This document shows, one piece after another, positions 45,607 to 54,374 of a stretch of DNA of 64,000 bases; position 1 is the first letter of the stretch, and every line of letters starts with the position of its first letter. The position numbers were made by a program, and so were the translations under genes. The DNA is from Jiangella alkaliphila (GTDB taxonomy: Bacteria > Actinomycetota > Actinomycetes > Jiangellales > Jiangellaceae): contig NZ_LT629791.1 of the NCBI RefSeq assembly GCF_900105925.1, forward strand, positions 6,666,001 to 6,730,000. The letters run 5' to 3'. The notes under the pieces were generated by a model. That model worked only from the letters and a program-made list of their open reading frames with translations. It was not told the DNA's origin and did no database searches.

Positions 45607-46701
45607 TCAGGCGCTGACGGCGGATCCCGTGGTGTCGATGGTCGCCGAGCCGACGACGCGGGCGCCGTCGTAGAGCACGATCGCCTGACCGGGTGCGACG
45701 CCCTGCTGCGGCGCCGCGAACGCCACGTCGACGACGCCAGCGTCCGACACCGTGGCGACCGCCTCGACCGGTGTGCCGTGCGCCCGGAACTGCGCCAGGC
45801 AGCTCAGCCGCGACGACGCCGGCGGCGGCGCGCCGCACCAGCGCGGCGCCACGCCGGTGACCGCGTCGACCGCGAGCGCCTCGCGCGGCCCGACGGTGAC
45901 CCGGCGGTCGACCGGCGAGATGTCGAGGACGTAGCGCGGCTTGCCGTCGGCGGCCGGCGTGCCGATGCGCAGCCCCTTGCGCTGCCCGATGGTGAACCCG
46001 TAAGTGCCGTCGTGCGTCCCGACGACGGCGCCGGCGGTGTCGACCACCTCGCCTGGCTCGGAACCGAGGCGGTCGCGCAGGAACCCGGCGGTGTCGCCGT
46101 CGGCGATGAAGCAGATGTCGTGGCTGTCGGGCTTGCGGGCGACGGCCAGCCCGCGGCGCTCCGCCTCGTCGCGGACGTCGGCCTTGACGGTGTCGCCGAG
46201 CGGGAACAGGGCGTGCTCCAGCTGGGTCGCCGTCAGGACGCCGAGCACGTAGGACTGGTCCTTCTCCGGGTCGGCGGCACGGTGCAGCTCGCGGCCGCGC
46301 GGCCCGTCCAGCACCCGCGCGTAGTGCCCGGTGCCGACGGCGTCGAAGCCCAGCGCGAGCGCGCGGTCCAGCACCGCCGCGAACTTGATCTTCTCGTTGC
46401 AGCGCAGGCACGGGTTGGGCGTGCGGCCGGCGGCGTACTCGGCGACGAAGTCCTCGACGACGTCGGCGCGGAACCGCTCGGCGAGGTCCCACACGTAGAA
46501 CGGGATGCCGAGCACGTCGGCGGCACGGCGGGCGTCGCGGGAGTCCTCGATGGTGCAGCAGCCGCGGGCGCCGGTGCGGAACGACTGCGGGTTGGCCGAC
46601 AGCGCGAGGTGCACGCCGGTGACGTCGTGGCCGGCCTCGACCAGCCGGGCCGCGGCGACCGCCGAGTCCACTCCCCCGGACATCGCGGCGAGGACGCGCA
46701 T
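45607..46701 (-). CDS. mnmA: tRNA-specific 2-thiouridylase MnmA
   Basis: The 364-residue protein has the PP-loop [12 protein letters not shown] at the N-terminus, the catalytic pair Cys101 ([12 protein letters not shown]) and Cys197 ([11 protein letters not shown]), and the SYVLGVLT and GLRIGTP segments of MnmA. It activates U34 of Lys, Glu and Gln tRNAs with ATP and inserts sulfur donated by a cysteine desulfurase. The desulfurase gene lies two bases upstream on the same strand, which makes a functional pair. It is core gene content. Confidence 0.96.
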   Translation of the reverse strand: MRVLAAMSGGVDSAVAAARLVEAGHDVTGVHLALSANPQSFRTGARGCCTIEDSRDARRAADVLGIPFYVWDLAERFRADVVEDFVAEYAAGRTPNPCLRCNEKIKFAAVLDRALALGFDAVGTGHYARVLDGPRGRELHRAADPEKDQSYVLGVLTATQLEHALFPLGDTVKADVRDEAERRGLAVARKPDSHDICFIADGDTAGFLRDRLGSEPGEVVDTAGAVVGTHDGTYGFTIGQRKGLRIGTPAADGKPRYVLDISPVDRRVTVGPREALAVDAVTGVAPRWCGAPPPASSRLSCLAQFRAHGTPVEAVATVSDAGVVDVAFAAPQQGVAPGQAIVLYDGARVVGSATIDTTGSAVSA

Positions 46702-46703
46702 GG

Positions 46704-47909
46704 TCAGTTCCCCCTGGTCGAGCCGGTCGAGACGTTGACGATGCCGGCGGCGAGGGCGCGCTCGACGGCCGGGCCGATGGCCGCGACCAGCGCGTCGACG
46801 TCGCCGGCCGTCGACGTCGAGCCGAGCGAGAACCGCAGCGAGCCGCGGGCCCGCTCGTGCGGCGCGCCCATGGCCAGCAGCACGTGCGACGGCTCAGGCA
46901 CGCCGGCCGTGCAGGCGCTGCCGGTCGAGCAGTCGATGCTGGCGGCGTCGAGCAGGAGCAGCAGCGCGTCGCCCTCGCAGCCGGGGAAGGAGAAGTGCGC
47001 GATGCCGGGCAGCGTGTTCGCCGGGTCGCCGTTGAGGATCGCCTCGGGCACGACGCGCCGCAGGCCGGTCACCAGCCGGTCGCGCAGCGTCGCCAGCTCC
47101 GCCGCCCGGTCCGGGACGTCGGCCAACGTCGACCGCAGCGCCTCGGCCAGCCCGGCCACGCCGGGGGCGTCGAGGGTGCCGGAGCGGACGTCGCGCTCCT
47201 GGCCGCCGCCGTGAAGGACGGGCACGACGTCGACCTCGCGGCGCAGCAGCAGCGCGCCGACGCCGACCGGTGCGCCGACCTTGTGCCCGGACACCGTCAG
47301 CGCGTCCAGCCCGGAGTCGCCGAAGTGCACCGGCAGCGCGCCGACCGCCTGCACGGCGTCGGAGTGCACCGGGATGCCGAACTCGTGCCCGGCGGCCACC
47401 ACCTCGCCGATCGGCTGCACGGTGCCGACCTCGTTGTTGGCCCACATGACGGTGATCAGCGCGACCGACTCGGGGTCGTCGCGGACGACGCGGCGCAGCG
47501 CCTCGACGTCCAGCCGGCCGCGGTGGTCGACCGGCAGCCACTCGACCTTGGCGCCCTGCTCCGCGGCCAGCCAGTCGACGGAGTCGAGCACGGCGTGGTG
47601 CTCGACGGCCGAGGCGAGGATGCGGACGCGGCGCGGGTCGGCGGCGCGCCGGGCCCAGTAGAGGCCCTTGACGGCGAGGTTGTCGGCCTCGGTGCCGCCG
47701 GACGTGAACACGACCTCGCTGGGCCGTGCCCCGAGGCCGGCGGCGACGGACTCGCGCGCCTCCTCGACCAGCTTGCGGGCGCTGCGGCCGGACGCGTGCA
47801 GCGACGACGGGTTGCCGAGGGTAGCCATGGTCCCGGCGACGACGTCGATCACTGCGGGGAGGACGGGGGTCGTCGCCGCATGGTCGAGGTACACGCGGCG
47901 GTCAGACAT
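46704..47909 (-). CDS. cysteine desulfurase (NifS/IscS family)
   Basis: The 401-residue PLP enzyme contains the Schiff-base Lys210 in [10 protein letters not shown], the PLP-binding [12 protein letters not shown] and His104-region EHHAVLDS. The active-site Cys333 lies in [14 protein letters not shown]. It removes sulfur from cysteine and passes it as a persulfide to MnmA, whose gene follows after two bases, and perhaps to iron-sulfur assembly. The start [16 protein letters not shown] is the classical N-terminus. Downstream coupling to mnmA is conserved in many actinobacteria. Confidence 0.95.
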   Translation of the reverse strand: MSDRRVYLDHAATTPVLPAVIDVVAGTMATLGNPSSLHASGRSARKLVEEARESVAAGLGARPSEVVFTSGGTEADNLAVKGLYWARRAADPRRVRILASAVEHHAVLDSVDWLAAEQGAKVEWLPVDHRGRLDVEALRRVVRDDPESVALITVMWANNEVGTVQPIGEVVAAGHEFGIPVHSDAVQAVGALPVHFGDSGLDALTVSGHKVGAPVGVGALLLRREVDVVPVLHGGGQERDVRSGTLDAPGVAGLAEALRSTLADVPDRAAELATLRDRLVTGLRRVVPEAILNGDPANTLPGIAHFSFPGCEGDALLLLLDAASIDCSTGSACTAGVPEPSHVLLAMGAPHERARGSLRFSLGSTSTAGDVDALVAAIGPAVERALAAGIVNVSTGSTRGN

Positions 47910-47921
47910 CTCCCGTCCAGT

Positions 47922-48878
47922 TTACGTCTTGCGCTTCTCGATCTCTGCCGTCGCCTGCGGCAGGACGGTGTGGAGGTCGCCGACGACGCCGAAGTCGGCC
48001 ATCGCGAAGATCGGCGCCTCGGAGTCCTTGTTGACCACGACGATGGTCTTCGAGGTCTGCATGCCGGCCCGGTGCTGGATGGCGCCGGAGATGCCCGCGG
48101 CGAGGTAGAGCTGCGGCGACACCGTCTTGCCGGTCTGCCCGACCTGGTAGGCGTGCGGGTACCAGCCGGAGTCGACGGCGGCCCGGGACGCGCCGACGGC
48201 CGCGCCGAGAGCGTCGGCCAGCGCCTCCACGGGTGCGAAGTCGCCGCCGGTGCCGCGTCCGCCCGAGACGACGATGGACGCCTCGGTCAGCTCCGGCCGC
48301 CCGGTGGCCGCGCGCGGGCTGCGGTCGACGATGCGGGCATTGGTGGCGGCGTCGGAGAACGCGACCGCGACCTTCTCCTCCGCGGCGACGGTCCCGCCCG
48401 GCACCGCCTCGGGGGTGACCGCGTTCGGCTTCACCGTGATGACCGGCGTGCCCGTGGTGACCTGTGCGGTGACGGTGTACCCGCCGGCGAAGACGGACTG
48501 CGTGGTGGACAGGTCGGCGGCAACATCGACAGCGTCGGTGAGGACGCCGGAGCCCAGCTTCACGGCCAGCCGGGCCGCGATCTCCTTGCCCTCCGGCGAG
48601 GAGGTGATCAGCACCCCGGCCGCGCCGGACGACTGCGCCAGCTGCGCCAGCGCCTCGGCCTTCGGCACCACGAGGAACTGCTCGAACTCGGGCGCCTCGA
48701 CGACGTACACCTTCGCCGCGCCGTACTCACCCAGCGTGTCGCGGGCCGCGTCGAAGCCGGAGCCGAGGAAGACGGCGGCGGGCTCACCCGCGCGGGCCGC
48801 GAGCGTCAGCAGCTCCAGCGTGGTCTTGCGGACGGTGCCGTCGACGTGGTCGACCAGGACCAGGATCTCAGCCATCAC
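47922..48878 (-). CDS. etfA: electron transfer flavoprotein alpha subunit
   Basis: The 318-residue protein has the EtfA layout: [21 protein letters not shown] at the N-terminus, then the C-terminal FAD-binding domain [24 protein letters not shown] and [27 protein letters not shown]. It pairs with EtfB (encoded seven bases upstream) to carry electrons from acyl-CoA and other dehydrogenases to the ETF:quinone oxidoreductase. It is co-directional with the cysteine desulfurase gene, which starts 12 bases beyond its stop. Confidence 0.96.
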   Translation of the reverse strand: MMAEILVLVDHVDGTVRKTTLELLTLAARAGEPAAVFLGSGFDAARDTLGEYGAAKVYVVEAPEFEQFLVVPKAEALAQLAQSSGAAGVLITSSPEGKEIAARLAVKLGSGVLTDAVDVAADLSTTQSVFAGGYTVTAQVTTGTPVITVKPNAVTPEAVPGGTVAAEEKVAVAFSDAATNARIVDRSPRAATGRPELTEASIVVSGGRGTGGDFAPVEALADALGAAVGASRAAVDSGWYPHAYQVGQTGKTVSPQLYLAAGISGAIQHRAGMQTSKTIVVVNKDSEAPIFAMADFGVVGDLHTVLPQATAEIEKRKT

Positions 48879-48884
48879 AACCCC

Positions 48885-49670
48885 TCAGATGAACTTCTGC
48901 GCGGCGAGGAACTCGGCCAGCTTCGTGCCGCCGTCGCCCTCGTCGGTGACGACCGTGCCGGCGGCGCGCTCCGGCCGCTTCGTCACCTCGCGCACGACGG
49001 AGAACGCGGCACCCAGCCCGACGGCCCCGGCGTCGACCCCGAGGTCGGCCAGCGTCCACGTCTCGACCGGCTTCTTCTTCGCCGCCATGATCCCCTTGAA
49101 CGACGGGTACCGCGGCTCGTTGATCTGGTCGGTGACGGCGACGACGGCGGGCAGCGCCGCCTCGATCGTCTCGGACGCGACGTCGCCGTCGCGCCGCGCG
49201 GTCACGGCCGACTCCGACACCGTCAGCTCGCCGACGAAGCCCACCTGCGCCAGCCCGAGGTGCTCGGCCAGCATCGCCGGGACGACGCTCATGCCGCCAT
49301 CGGTCGAGGCCATGCCGGTGAGGACGAGGTCGACGTCGCCGATCTTCCTGATCGCGGCCGCCAGCACCTGGGCGGTGGCCGGCGCGTCGGACCCGTGCAG
49401 CGAGTCGTCGACGACGTGCACGCCGGAGTCCGCACCCATCTGCAGCGCCTTCTTCAGCGCGGCGTCGGCGCCGTCCGGGCCCATCGTCAGGGCCACGATC
49501 TCGACGCCGTCTCCGGCCTCGGAGATCTTCAGCGCCTCCTCGACGGCGTACTCGTCCAGCTCGGACAGCAGGCCGTCGACACCAGCACGATCGGTGGTGT
49601 TGTCGGCGGCGTTGAAGGTCCGGTCCGCGGTGGCGTCCGGAACGTGCTTGACCAGAGTGACGATCTTCAT
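48885..49670 (-). CDS. etfB: electron transfer flavoprotein beta subunit
   Basis: The 261-residue protein has EtfB features: MKIVTLVKHVPDATADRTF, NAADNTTDRAGVDGLLSELDEYAVEEALKI, the AMP-binding VLTGMASTDGGMSVVPAMLAEHLGL and the LPAVVAVTDQINEPRYPSFKGIMAAKKK recognition segment. It forms the ETF heterodimer with the next gene's product. It is first in the operon; the 225-base gap to the divergent glycosyltransferase gene has two palindromes (49764-49779 and 49798-49814) that may regulate it. Confidence 0.96.
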   Translation of the reverse strand: MKIVTLVKHVPDATADRTFNAADNTTDRAGVDGLLSELDEYAVEEALKISEAGDGVEIVALTMGPDGADAALKKALQMGADSGVHVVDDSLHGSDAPATAQVLAAAIRKIGDVDLVLTGMASTDGGMSVVPAMLAEHLGLAQVGFVGELTVSESAVTARRDGDVASETIEAALPAVVAVTDQINEPRYPSFKGIMAAKKKPVETWTLADLGVDAGAVGLGAAFSVVREVTKRPERAAGTVVTDEGDGGTKLAEFLAAQKFI

Positions 49671-49763
49671 GGCCGGGGTGCGACCTCCTAGGCCGGGCGG
49701 GTTGCGTGGCGTCCAACGTGAGGCTAGTCCCCCGGCTTCTCCGGGGCTGACGACTGTCCCGAT

Positions 49764-49814
49764 GTTACCGGCAGGTAACCACGGGCTCCAGTCCGGTTGA
49801 CGTGCAACACGTCA
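49764..49814. promoter_or_regulatory. two operator-like palindromes between etfB and GT4 gene
   Basis: GTTACC-GGCA-GGTAAC (49764-49779) and TGACGTG-CAA-CACGTCA (49798-49814) are perfect inverted repeats in the divergent promoter region. The first has the shape of TetR-type fatty-acid-degradation operators, which would suit an ETF gene. Assignment to a named regulator is not possible from sequence alone. Confidence 0.45.
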
Positions 49815-49895
49815 CAGTCCGGGACGGCCGCCGATACCCGTTTTCGCCGTCCTCACTCGGTCCCGATCTTGGGCCCGCTGTGAAATGATCGCGCG

Positions 49896-51185
49896 ATGCG
49901 GATACTTGTCGTCTCGTGGGAGTACCCGCCCGTCATCTACGGCGGACTCGGGCGTCATGTCCACCGCCTGACCGAGGGTCTCGTGGCCGACGGACACGAC
50001 GTCGCCGTCGTCACCCAGTCCGCTCCTGGGATGCCCGAGGAAGAGGACGACAAGGGTGTGCGCGTGTTCCGGGCGCCGCCCGATCCGCCGGCCGGCGAGC
50101 GCGGTGAGGACCTCGTCCCGTGGGTGCTGGCGCTCAACACCAGCCTCATGCGCACCGCCCATCGGCTGACCCGCGAGTGGATGCCCGACGTCGTCCACGC
50201 GCACGACTGGGTCGACGCACACGCCGGCATCAACGTCGCCCGCGCCATCGACGCGCCGCTCGTCGCGACCGTGCACGCCACCGAGGCGGGCCTGTGGGAC
50301 GGCTGGCTGTCGACGCCGCTGTCGCGGGCCCGGCACGACATCGAGGCCTGGCTGGTCGCCGAGGCCACGCGCTCCATCGTCTGCTCCGAGGCGATGCGGG
50401 TCGAGGCGGCCGCCGCCTTCGACGTCCCGCCCGAGGACCTCACCGTCATCCGCAACGCCGTCGACCAGCCGGCCTGGCGCACCACGGCCGAGGCGCGACG
50501 GGCGACCCGCGAGCGGTTCGGCATCCCGCCGAAGACCCCACTGCTGGTGTTCGGCGGCCGGCTGGAGTGGGAGAAGGGCGTCGACGTCTGCGTCGAGGCG
50601 CTCTCGCTGGTCCGGCAGCGCCACCACGACGCGCGGCTGGTGCTGGCCGGCGCCGGGTCGCAGGAGGTCAACCTGCGGCGGCTGGCCCAGCGCCTGCAGA
50701 TCGACCACGTCGTGCAGTTCGCCGGGCGCATGGACCAGCCCGACCTCGCGGCCCTGTTCGGCGCCGCCGACGTCGCCATGGTGCCGTCGTCGTACGAGCC
50801 GTTCGGCATCGTGGCCCTGGAGGCCTGCGCGGCCGGGACCCCCGTCATCGCCGGCGACAGCGGCGGCCTGCGCGAGGTGATCGAGCACGACGTCACCGGC
50901 CTGCTGGTGCCGCCGCGTGACCCCGGCGATCTCGCGGCCGCGGCCATGCGGCTGCTCGAGGAGCCCGGGCTGTCGCAGCGGCTGGTCCGCGCCGCCCACC
51001 AGCGCATCGCCACCGAGTTCGTCTGGACGGCGGTCGCCCGCGAGACCGAGAAGGTCTACGCGGCCGCCGTCGCCGACCCGCGCGAGCCCCGCCCGCGTCC
51101 GGCGCCCGCGGCCGACGGCAACATCCTGGCCGACCGCCCGGCGGCGGTGCAGCAAGCCTGGCGCCGAGTCCGCGGCGAGGTCTAG
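49896..51185 (+). CDS. GT4 glycosyltransferase (glycogen-synthase-like)
   Basis: The 429-residue protein is a GT-B enzyme: LVVSWEYPPVIYGGLGRHVHRLTEGL at the N-terminus, GGRLEWEKGVDVCVEAL and SSYEPFGIVALEACAAGTPVI with the EX7E motif near the C-terminus. It is closest in pattern to actinobacterial alpha-1,4-glucosyltransferases (the GlgM/Rv3032 group) that make glycogen-like or methylglucose polysaccharides. In mycobacteria Rv3032 lies beside a GH57 branching enzyme and a methyltransferase. Here a methyltransferase gene is far away (62501) and no GH57 gene is present. It is divergent from etfB. ATG 49896 is the only good start. The C-terminal 35 residues are Pro/Arg-rich. Confidence 0.9.
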   Translation: MRILVVSWEYPPVIYGGLGRHVHRLTEGLVADGHDVAVVTQSAPGMPEEEDDKGVRVFRAPPDPPAGERGEDLVPWVLALNTSLMRTAHRLTREWMPDVVHAHDWVDAHAGINVARAIDAPLVATVHATEAGLWDGWLSTPLSRARHDIEAWLVAEATRSIVCSEAMRVEAAAAFDVPPEDLTVIRNAVDQPAWRTTAEARRATRERFGIPPKTPLLVFGGRLEWEKGVDVCVEALSLVRQRHHDARLVLAGAGSQEVNLRRLAQRLQIDHVVQFAGRMDQPDLAALFGAADVAMVPSSYEPFGIVALEACAAGTPVIAGDSGGLREVIEHDVTGLLVPPRDPGDLAAAAMRLLEEPGLSQRLVRAAHQRIATEFVWTAVARETEKVYAAAVADPREPRPRPAPAADGNILADRPAAVQQAWRRVRGEV

Positions 51186-51199
51186 CGCGCGCTGCGCGC
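51185..51199 (+). terminator. GC-rich hairpin at GT4 gene end
   Basis: GCGCGC-GCT-GCGCGC starts at the last base of the glycosyltransferase stop codon and forms a six-pair stem. There is no T-run. It is directly followed by the terminal inverted-repeat element at 51201. Confidence 0.45.
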
Positions 51200-51200
51200 G

Positions 51201-51489
51201 GTGATCATCGGCTATCGCTGGGGTTCTGGAGCCTGTTGCGCTTTCGGCGGTCGACGCGCTGGAGCCGGAGATCTTCCTGCCCGCGTCACGCGCCGACGGC
51301 CGGTGCCGCCCTTGGCAAGGCTGGTCGTCGTGACGGCGCCCGATATGCCCGGCCTGCAGCGTGGCCAGGCGAGCCAAGGCGGTCGGACGTCGCGGCGAGA
51401 ACGGCGCCCGCCGAAGATTCTTCGGCAACGCCCGCACCGCACCCCATTCCGCAACAGGCCCTCTGACGCCAGCGATCGCGGATGATCAC
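51201..51489. repeat. 289-base element with 40-base imperfect terminal inverted repeats
   Basis: The ends (51201-51240 and 51450-51489) are reverse complements at 32 of 40 positions. The outer GTGATCATC and inner ATCGCTGG and GCCTGTTGCG blocks match, and the outer 21 bases match at 19 positions. No convincing gene lies inside. The element fills the gap between two convergent genes: the right end includes the stop codon of the 51486-52436 gene. A further copy of the outer 21 bases is at 52530-52550. It could be a MITE-like remnant or a pair of REP sequences. Confidence 0.6.
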
Positions 51490-52436
51490 GGACGTCCACA
51501 GGCCGGAACGGGACAGCCGGGCCGGCAGGAGAGCGGCGTGCCGGTCCAGCCGCGGGCTCTGAGCACCCGCACGTGTTCCGCGGCGACGCCGCAGGGGTCG
51601 CCGAAGACGTCGGCGTGGCCGTAGCGCAGCGTGGCATGGCCGCCGACGGTGGCGTGGTTGTCCCGGCGCCGGTCGCGGAAGCGGCCTTCGCCGGTGTGGC
51701 CGATGCGTCCGTCGAGCTCGACCCGCAGGTGGAACTCGGCGTAATCGACGTCGATCCAGATGACGCGCTCCCCGGCGACCCGCCGCTGCCGGCAGCCGGT
51801 GGGCAGGCCGTGCGCACGTTCGACCCGGCGCAGGTGGCGCAGCTCCAACGGCGAATGTGCGCCGTCGACGACGTCGGCCAGCAGCGCCACGGCGACGGCG
51901 CGCCAGCGGATCTTCTTCCGCCGCCCCAGCGCGTCGGCCAGCCGCTCCGGCGTCGTCGCGCGCCGCTGGCAGGCGGCCGTCACCCAGGTCTCGACCTCAC
52001 GCGGGTGCGACGCGACGTCGACGAGGTCCAGCACCGTGTCCTCGACCCGGGTCCGCGGGGGGTTCCTCGCCGGATGACGGCTGCGCGGCAACCGGTGCGC
52101 GTAGTGGACCCGGACGCCGTCGGTCTTGCCGCGGACGTGCCGATCGCCCGGTGCGGTGACGTGGACGACCGGACCGGGATCGTCGCAGAGGCCGTCCAGG
52201 TGGGCGGCGGTGCGGTGGCTGGCCACAGCTCCGCGGCCCGCTCGCAGGATCGCCGCCCAAACCCGGGCCGCGAACGGCAGCGGCCCGCTGAACGTCACGT
52301 ACACCCCGGGATGGACGCGCTGCCAGCGGCCCGAACGCAGCCGCCACGTCAGCGCGTCCTCGGTCAGGCCGCACGCCAGCGCCTGCGCACGGCTGACCAC
52401 GCCGTCCTGGGCGGCGACGAGCTGCTCGAGATCCAC
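51486..52436 (-). CDS. AbiEi-like antitoxin-domain/DUF559 protein
   Basis: The 316-residue protein begins with an AbiEi-type winged helix (LVAAQDGVVSRAQALACGLTEDALTWRLRSGRWQRVHPGVY) and ends with a DUF559/Vsr-like PD-(D/E)XK fold (WIDVDYAEFHLRVELDGRIGH ... FRDRRRDNH). Proteins of this type are numerous in actinobacteria. Neither a partner nuclease toxin (AbiEii) nor a known function is linked to them. No partner gene is adjacent. The stop codon TGA (51488-51486) is part of a repeat sequence. The N-terminus is well supported by ATG 52436. Confidence 0.85.
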   Translation of the reverse strand: MDLEQLVAAQDGVVSRAQALACGLTEDALTWRLRSGRWQRVHPGVYVTFSGPLPFAARVWAAILRAGRGAVASHRTAAHLDGLCDDPGPVVHVTAPGDRHVRGKTDGVRVHYAHRLPRSRHPARNPPRTRVEDTVLDLVDVASHPREVETWVTAACQRRATTPERLADALGRRKKIRWRAVAVALLADVVDGAHSPLELRHLRRVERAHGLPTGCRQRRVAGERVIWIDVDYAEFHLRVELDGRIGHTGEGRFRDRRRDNHATVGGHATLRYGHADVFGDPCGVAAEHVRVLRARGWTGTPLSCRPGCPVPACGRP

Positions 52437-52501
52437 CCCACCAGCCTGCGCGAGCCGGGACGGTCGCGCCAGCCCGAATTCCCGGTCTGTGGACAGCCGT
52501 C

Positions 52502-52550
52502 ATCACCGGCGATCCCTGGCGTCTGACCACCAGTGATCGCCGATGATCAT
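52502..52550 (-). terminator. imperfect palindrome at 3' end of HTTM operon
   Basis: Arms at 52502-52519 and 52530-52547 pair at 16 of 18 positions (core GGCGATC). The stop codon of the HTTM gene (52549-52547) lies within the right arm. This arm belongs to the same 21-base repeat family (52530-52550) found at the ends of the 51201-51489 element. Confidence 0.6.
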
Positions 52551-53563
52551 GGGACCTCGGCGGGTTCGGGCTCGGCGGGTGAGGGCTCAGCGGGCTGTTT
52601 CTGGCGGGAGCGTCGAGCCCAGCGGATCGCCGCCTGGTAGGTGTCGTCGCGGATGAAGACCATGTCGGCGGCGATCATCGCCAGGGAGAACCAGGGCAGC
52701 GCCATCGTCACGGCGATGCCGACGTGCATGGCGAAGATCGCCAGCAGCGCCAGCACCCGCGTGCCCCGTCGCAACAGCAGCAGCGGGAACAGCACCTGCA
52801 CGAACACCGTCAAATAGCTGCCGATCGTGACGAACACGCCGTTGGTGTAGACCAGCTCGTTCAGCCCGGGCCACGGCGCGTACTGGCCGATGCGCAGCGG
52901 GTAGTAGAGCCCGACGCCCTCCTGCCACATGCTGCCCTGGACCTTCGACAGCCCGGAGGTCATGTAGATCATGAACACCTGGGTGGCGACGGCGACGAGG
53001 GCGACGTTGTGGAAGAGGGTGCCCACCCACGGCGGCAGCGGCACCAGCGGCCGGTAGTCGGGCCGGGCGCGGCGGCGGGCGTCCAGCGACCACCGCATCG
53101 AGGTGTCGGCGAAGCAGAGGAACAGCAGCATGATGCGGACGATGTTGTCGCCGGCGTCGTCGCCCAGCGGGTTGAGCCGCATCAGGCTGGCGATCGCGAT
53201 CATCAGCACCGGCGTGACGACCCGCGTGCGCCAGCCGATCGTGAACGCGACGGCGAGCGCGACCAGCAGCAGGTATTTGATCGTGAAGGCCGTGGTGCCG
53301 TCGTCCAGGGCGAACACCGAGGTGAACGGGAAGCCGTACTCGTCGACGGTGAGCCACGGGGTGAGCCAGCGCGCGCCCGGGCCCCACACGTAGTGCCTGT
53401 TGGTGAAGTTGACCGCGAGCGAGCCGAGGATCGCGACGCCGATGAGGATGCGCATCGCGGCCAGCCCGTACGTGGCGTTCTTGCGGTCGAACAGCCAGCG
53501 CTCGCCGGAGTCGACGGTCCGCCCGACGGCGCCGGTGACGACCCGGATCGCGTCGCCGATCAT
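52547..53563 (-). CDS. HTTM (vitamin-K gamma-carboxylase-like) membrane protein, copy 1
   Basis: The 338-residue protein has the HTTM domain (horizontally transferred transmembrane) of the gamma-carboxylase-like superfamily. The conserved N-terminal TYGLAAMRILIGVAILGSLAVNF..RHYVWGPGARW comes first. Further membrane helices include YLLLVALAVAFTIGWRTRVV and ILLLFLCFADTSMRWSLDARRR, and GLSKVQGSMWQEGVGLYYP is close to the catalytic-region pattern of VKGC-type proteins. Function in bacteria is not established. It is last in an operon of two DUF5819/HTTM pairs and overlaps the upstream gene's stop (ATGA at 53563-53560). Confidence 0.88.
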   Translation of the reverse strand: MIGDAIRVVTGAVGRTVDSGERWLFDRKNATYGLAAMRILIGVAILGSLAVNFTNRHYVWGPGARWLTPWLTVDEYGFPFTSVFALDDGTTAFTIKYLLLVALAVAFTIGWRTRVVTPVLMIAIASLMRLNPLGDDAGDNIVRIMLLFLCFADTSMRWSLDARRRARPDYRPLVPLPPWVGTLFHNVALVAVATQVFMIYMTSGLSKVQGSMWQEGVGLYYPLRIGQYAPWPGLNELVYTNGVFVTIGSYLTVFVQVLFPLLLLRRGTRVLALLAIFAMHVGIAVTMALPWFSLAMIAADMVFIRDDTYQAAIRWARRSRQKQPAEPSPAEPEPAEVP

Positions 53564-54345
53564 GGCGTTTCCCCGTCCCTGTTCTCGACCAGGCCGTCCA
53601 TGACGTCGGCGAAGGCGGCCTCGTCCTGATTCGGGTCGACGAGCGCGGGGCGCCAGCCGAACTCGCGGACGGTCTGCTGCGGGTTCTCCGGCGGCGGATC
53701 GAACCGGACGTCCCAGCGCGGCACCGGCGTGCGCACCAGCTGGAACTGCACGGCGACGACGTCCTCACCCCACAGTGCCTTGGCGAACTGGGTGGCGTAG
53801 CCGGTGGTGACGCGGTCGGCGCGGACGATGTTGGCGACCCGGTTGGACGTCTCGCCGCCCTGCGAGGCGATGAGGTCGTCGGCCAGCGGCCGCCAGTCGG
53901 CCATGTCCTGGTAGTCCGTGCCGAGGATCGCCTGCTGGTCGTCGGTGAGCGCGTCCCAGGCGGTGTTGACGCGACGGTGCAGGTTCGACGTCAGCCGGCT
54001 GGCCCGCGACGGCGCGGGGTCGTGGGTGATCAGGGTCCACTCGAGCCGGGTCGGGTCCTCCCACTCGGTGGTGGTGACCTCGCCGGTCTGCGGGTCCTCG
54101 ACCTGCGCGCGGACCCGCAGCTCGTCCTCGGCGTTCACCGGGTTGGGCGCGAACAGGCTCCAGTTCTGCTGGAAGAACGGCCGCATGTACCCCGACACCT
54201 GGTCGCCGACGGACTCCTTGATCGGGTTGCTCGGCGCGTTCCAGAGGAACGTCGCGACGAAATGCAGCGCCACGACGCCGACCAGGAAGAACGCGACGCC
54301 CTTCGCGATCGGCGGCACCGGGGCGCCCCGGCTGTCGTTCGGCAC
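53560..54345 (-). CDS. DUF5819 membrane-anchored protein, copy 1
   Basis: The 261-residue protein has one N-terminal membrane helix (AKGVAFFLVGVVALHFVATFLW), then MRPFFQQNWSLFAPNPVNAEDELRVRAQV, the defining motif of DUF5819. A large soluble domain follows (LHRRVNTAWDAL, FAKALWGEDVVAVQFQLVRTPVPRW). It starts at GTG 54345 within the larger open frame and is coupled by ATGA to the HTTM gene downstream. Pairing with HTTM proteins is a known genomic association; the biochemical function is unknown. A paralogue is encoded at 55451-56215. Confidence 0.88.
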   Translation of the reverse strand: MPNDSRGAPVPPIAKGVAFFLVGVVALHFVATFLWNAPSNPIKESVGDQVSGYMRPFFQQNWSLFAPNPVNAEDELRVRAQVEDPQTGEVTTTEWEDPTRLEWTLITHDPAPSRASRLTSNLHRRVNTAWDALTDDQQAILGTDYQDMADWRPLADDLIASQGGETSNRVANIVRADRVTTGYATQFAKALWGEDVVAVQFQLVRTPVPRWDVRFDPPPENPQQTVREFGWRPALVDPNQDEAAFADVMDGLVENRDGETP

Positions 54346-54374
54346 GCGGGTCAGGGTATCGCGTGGGCGCGACG

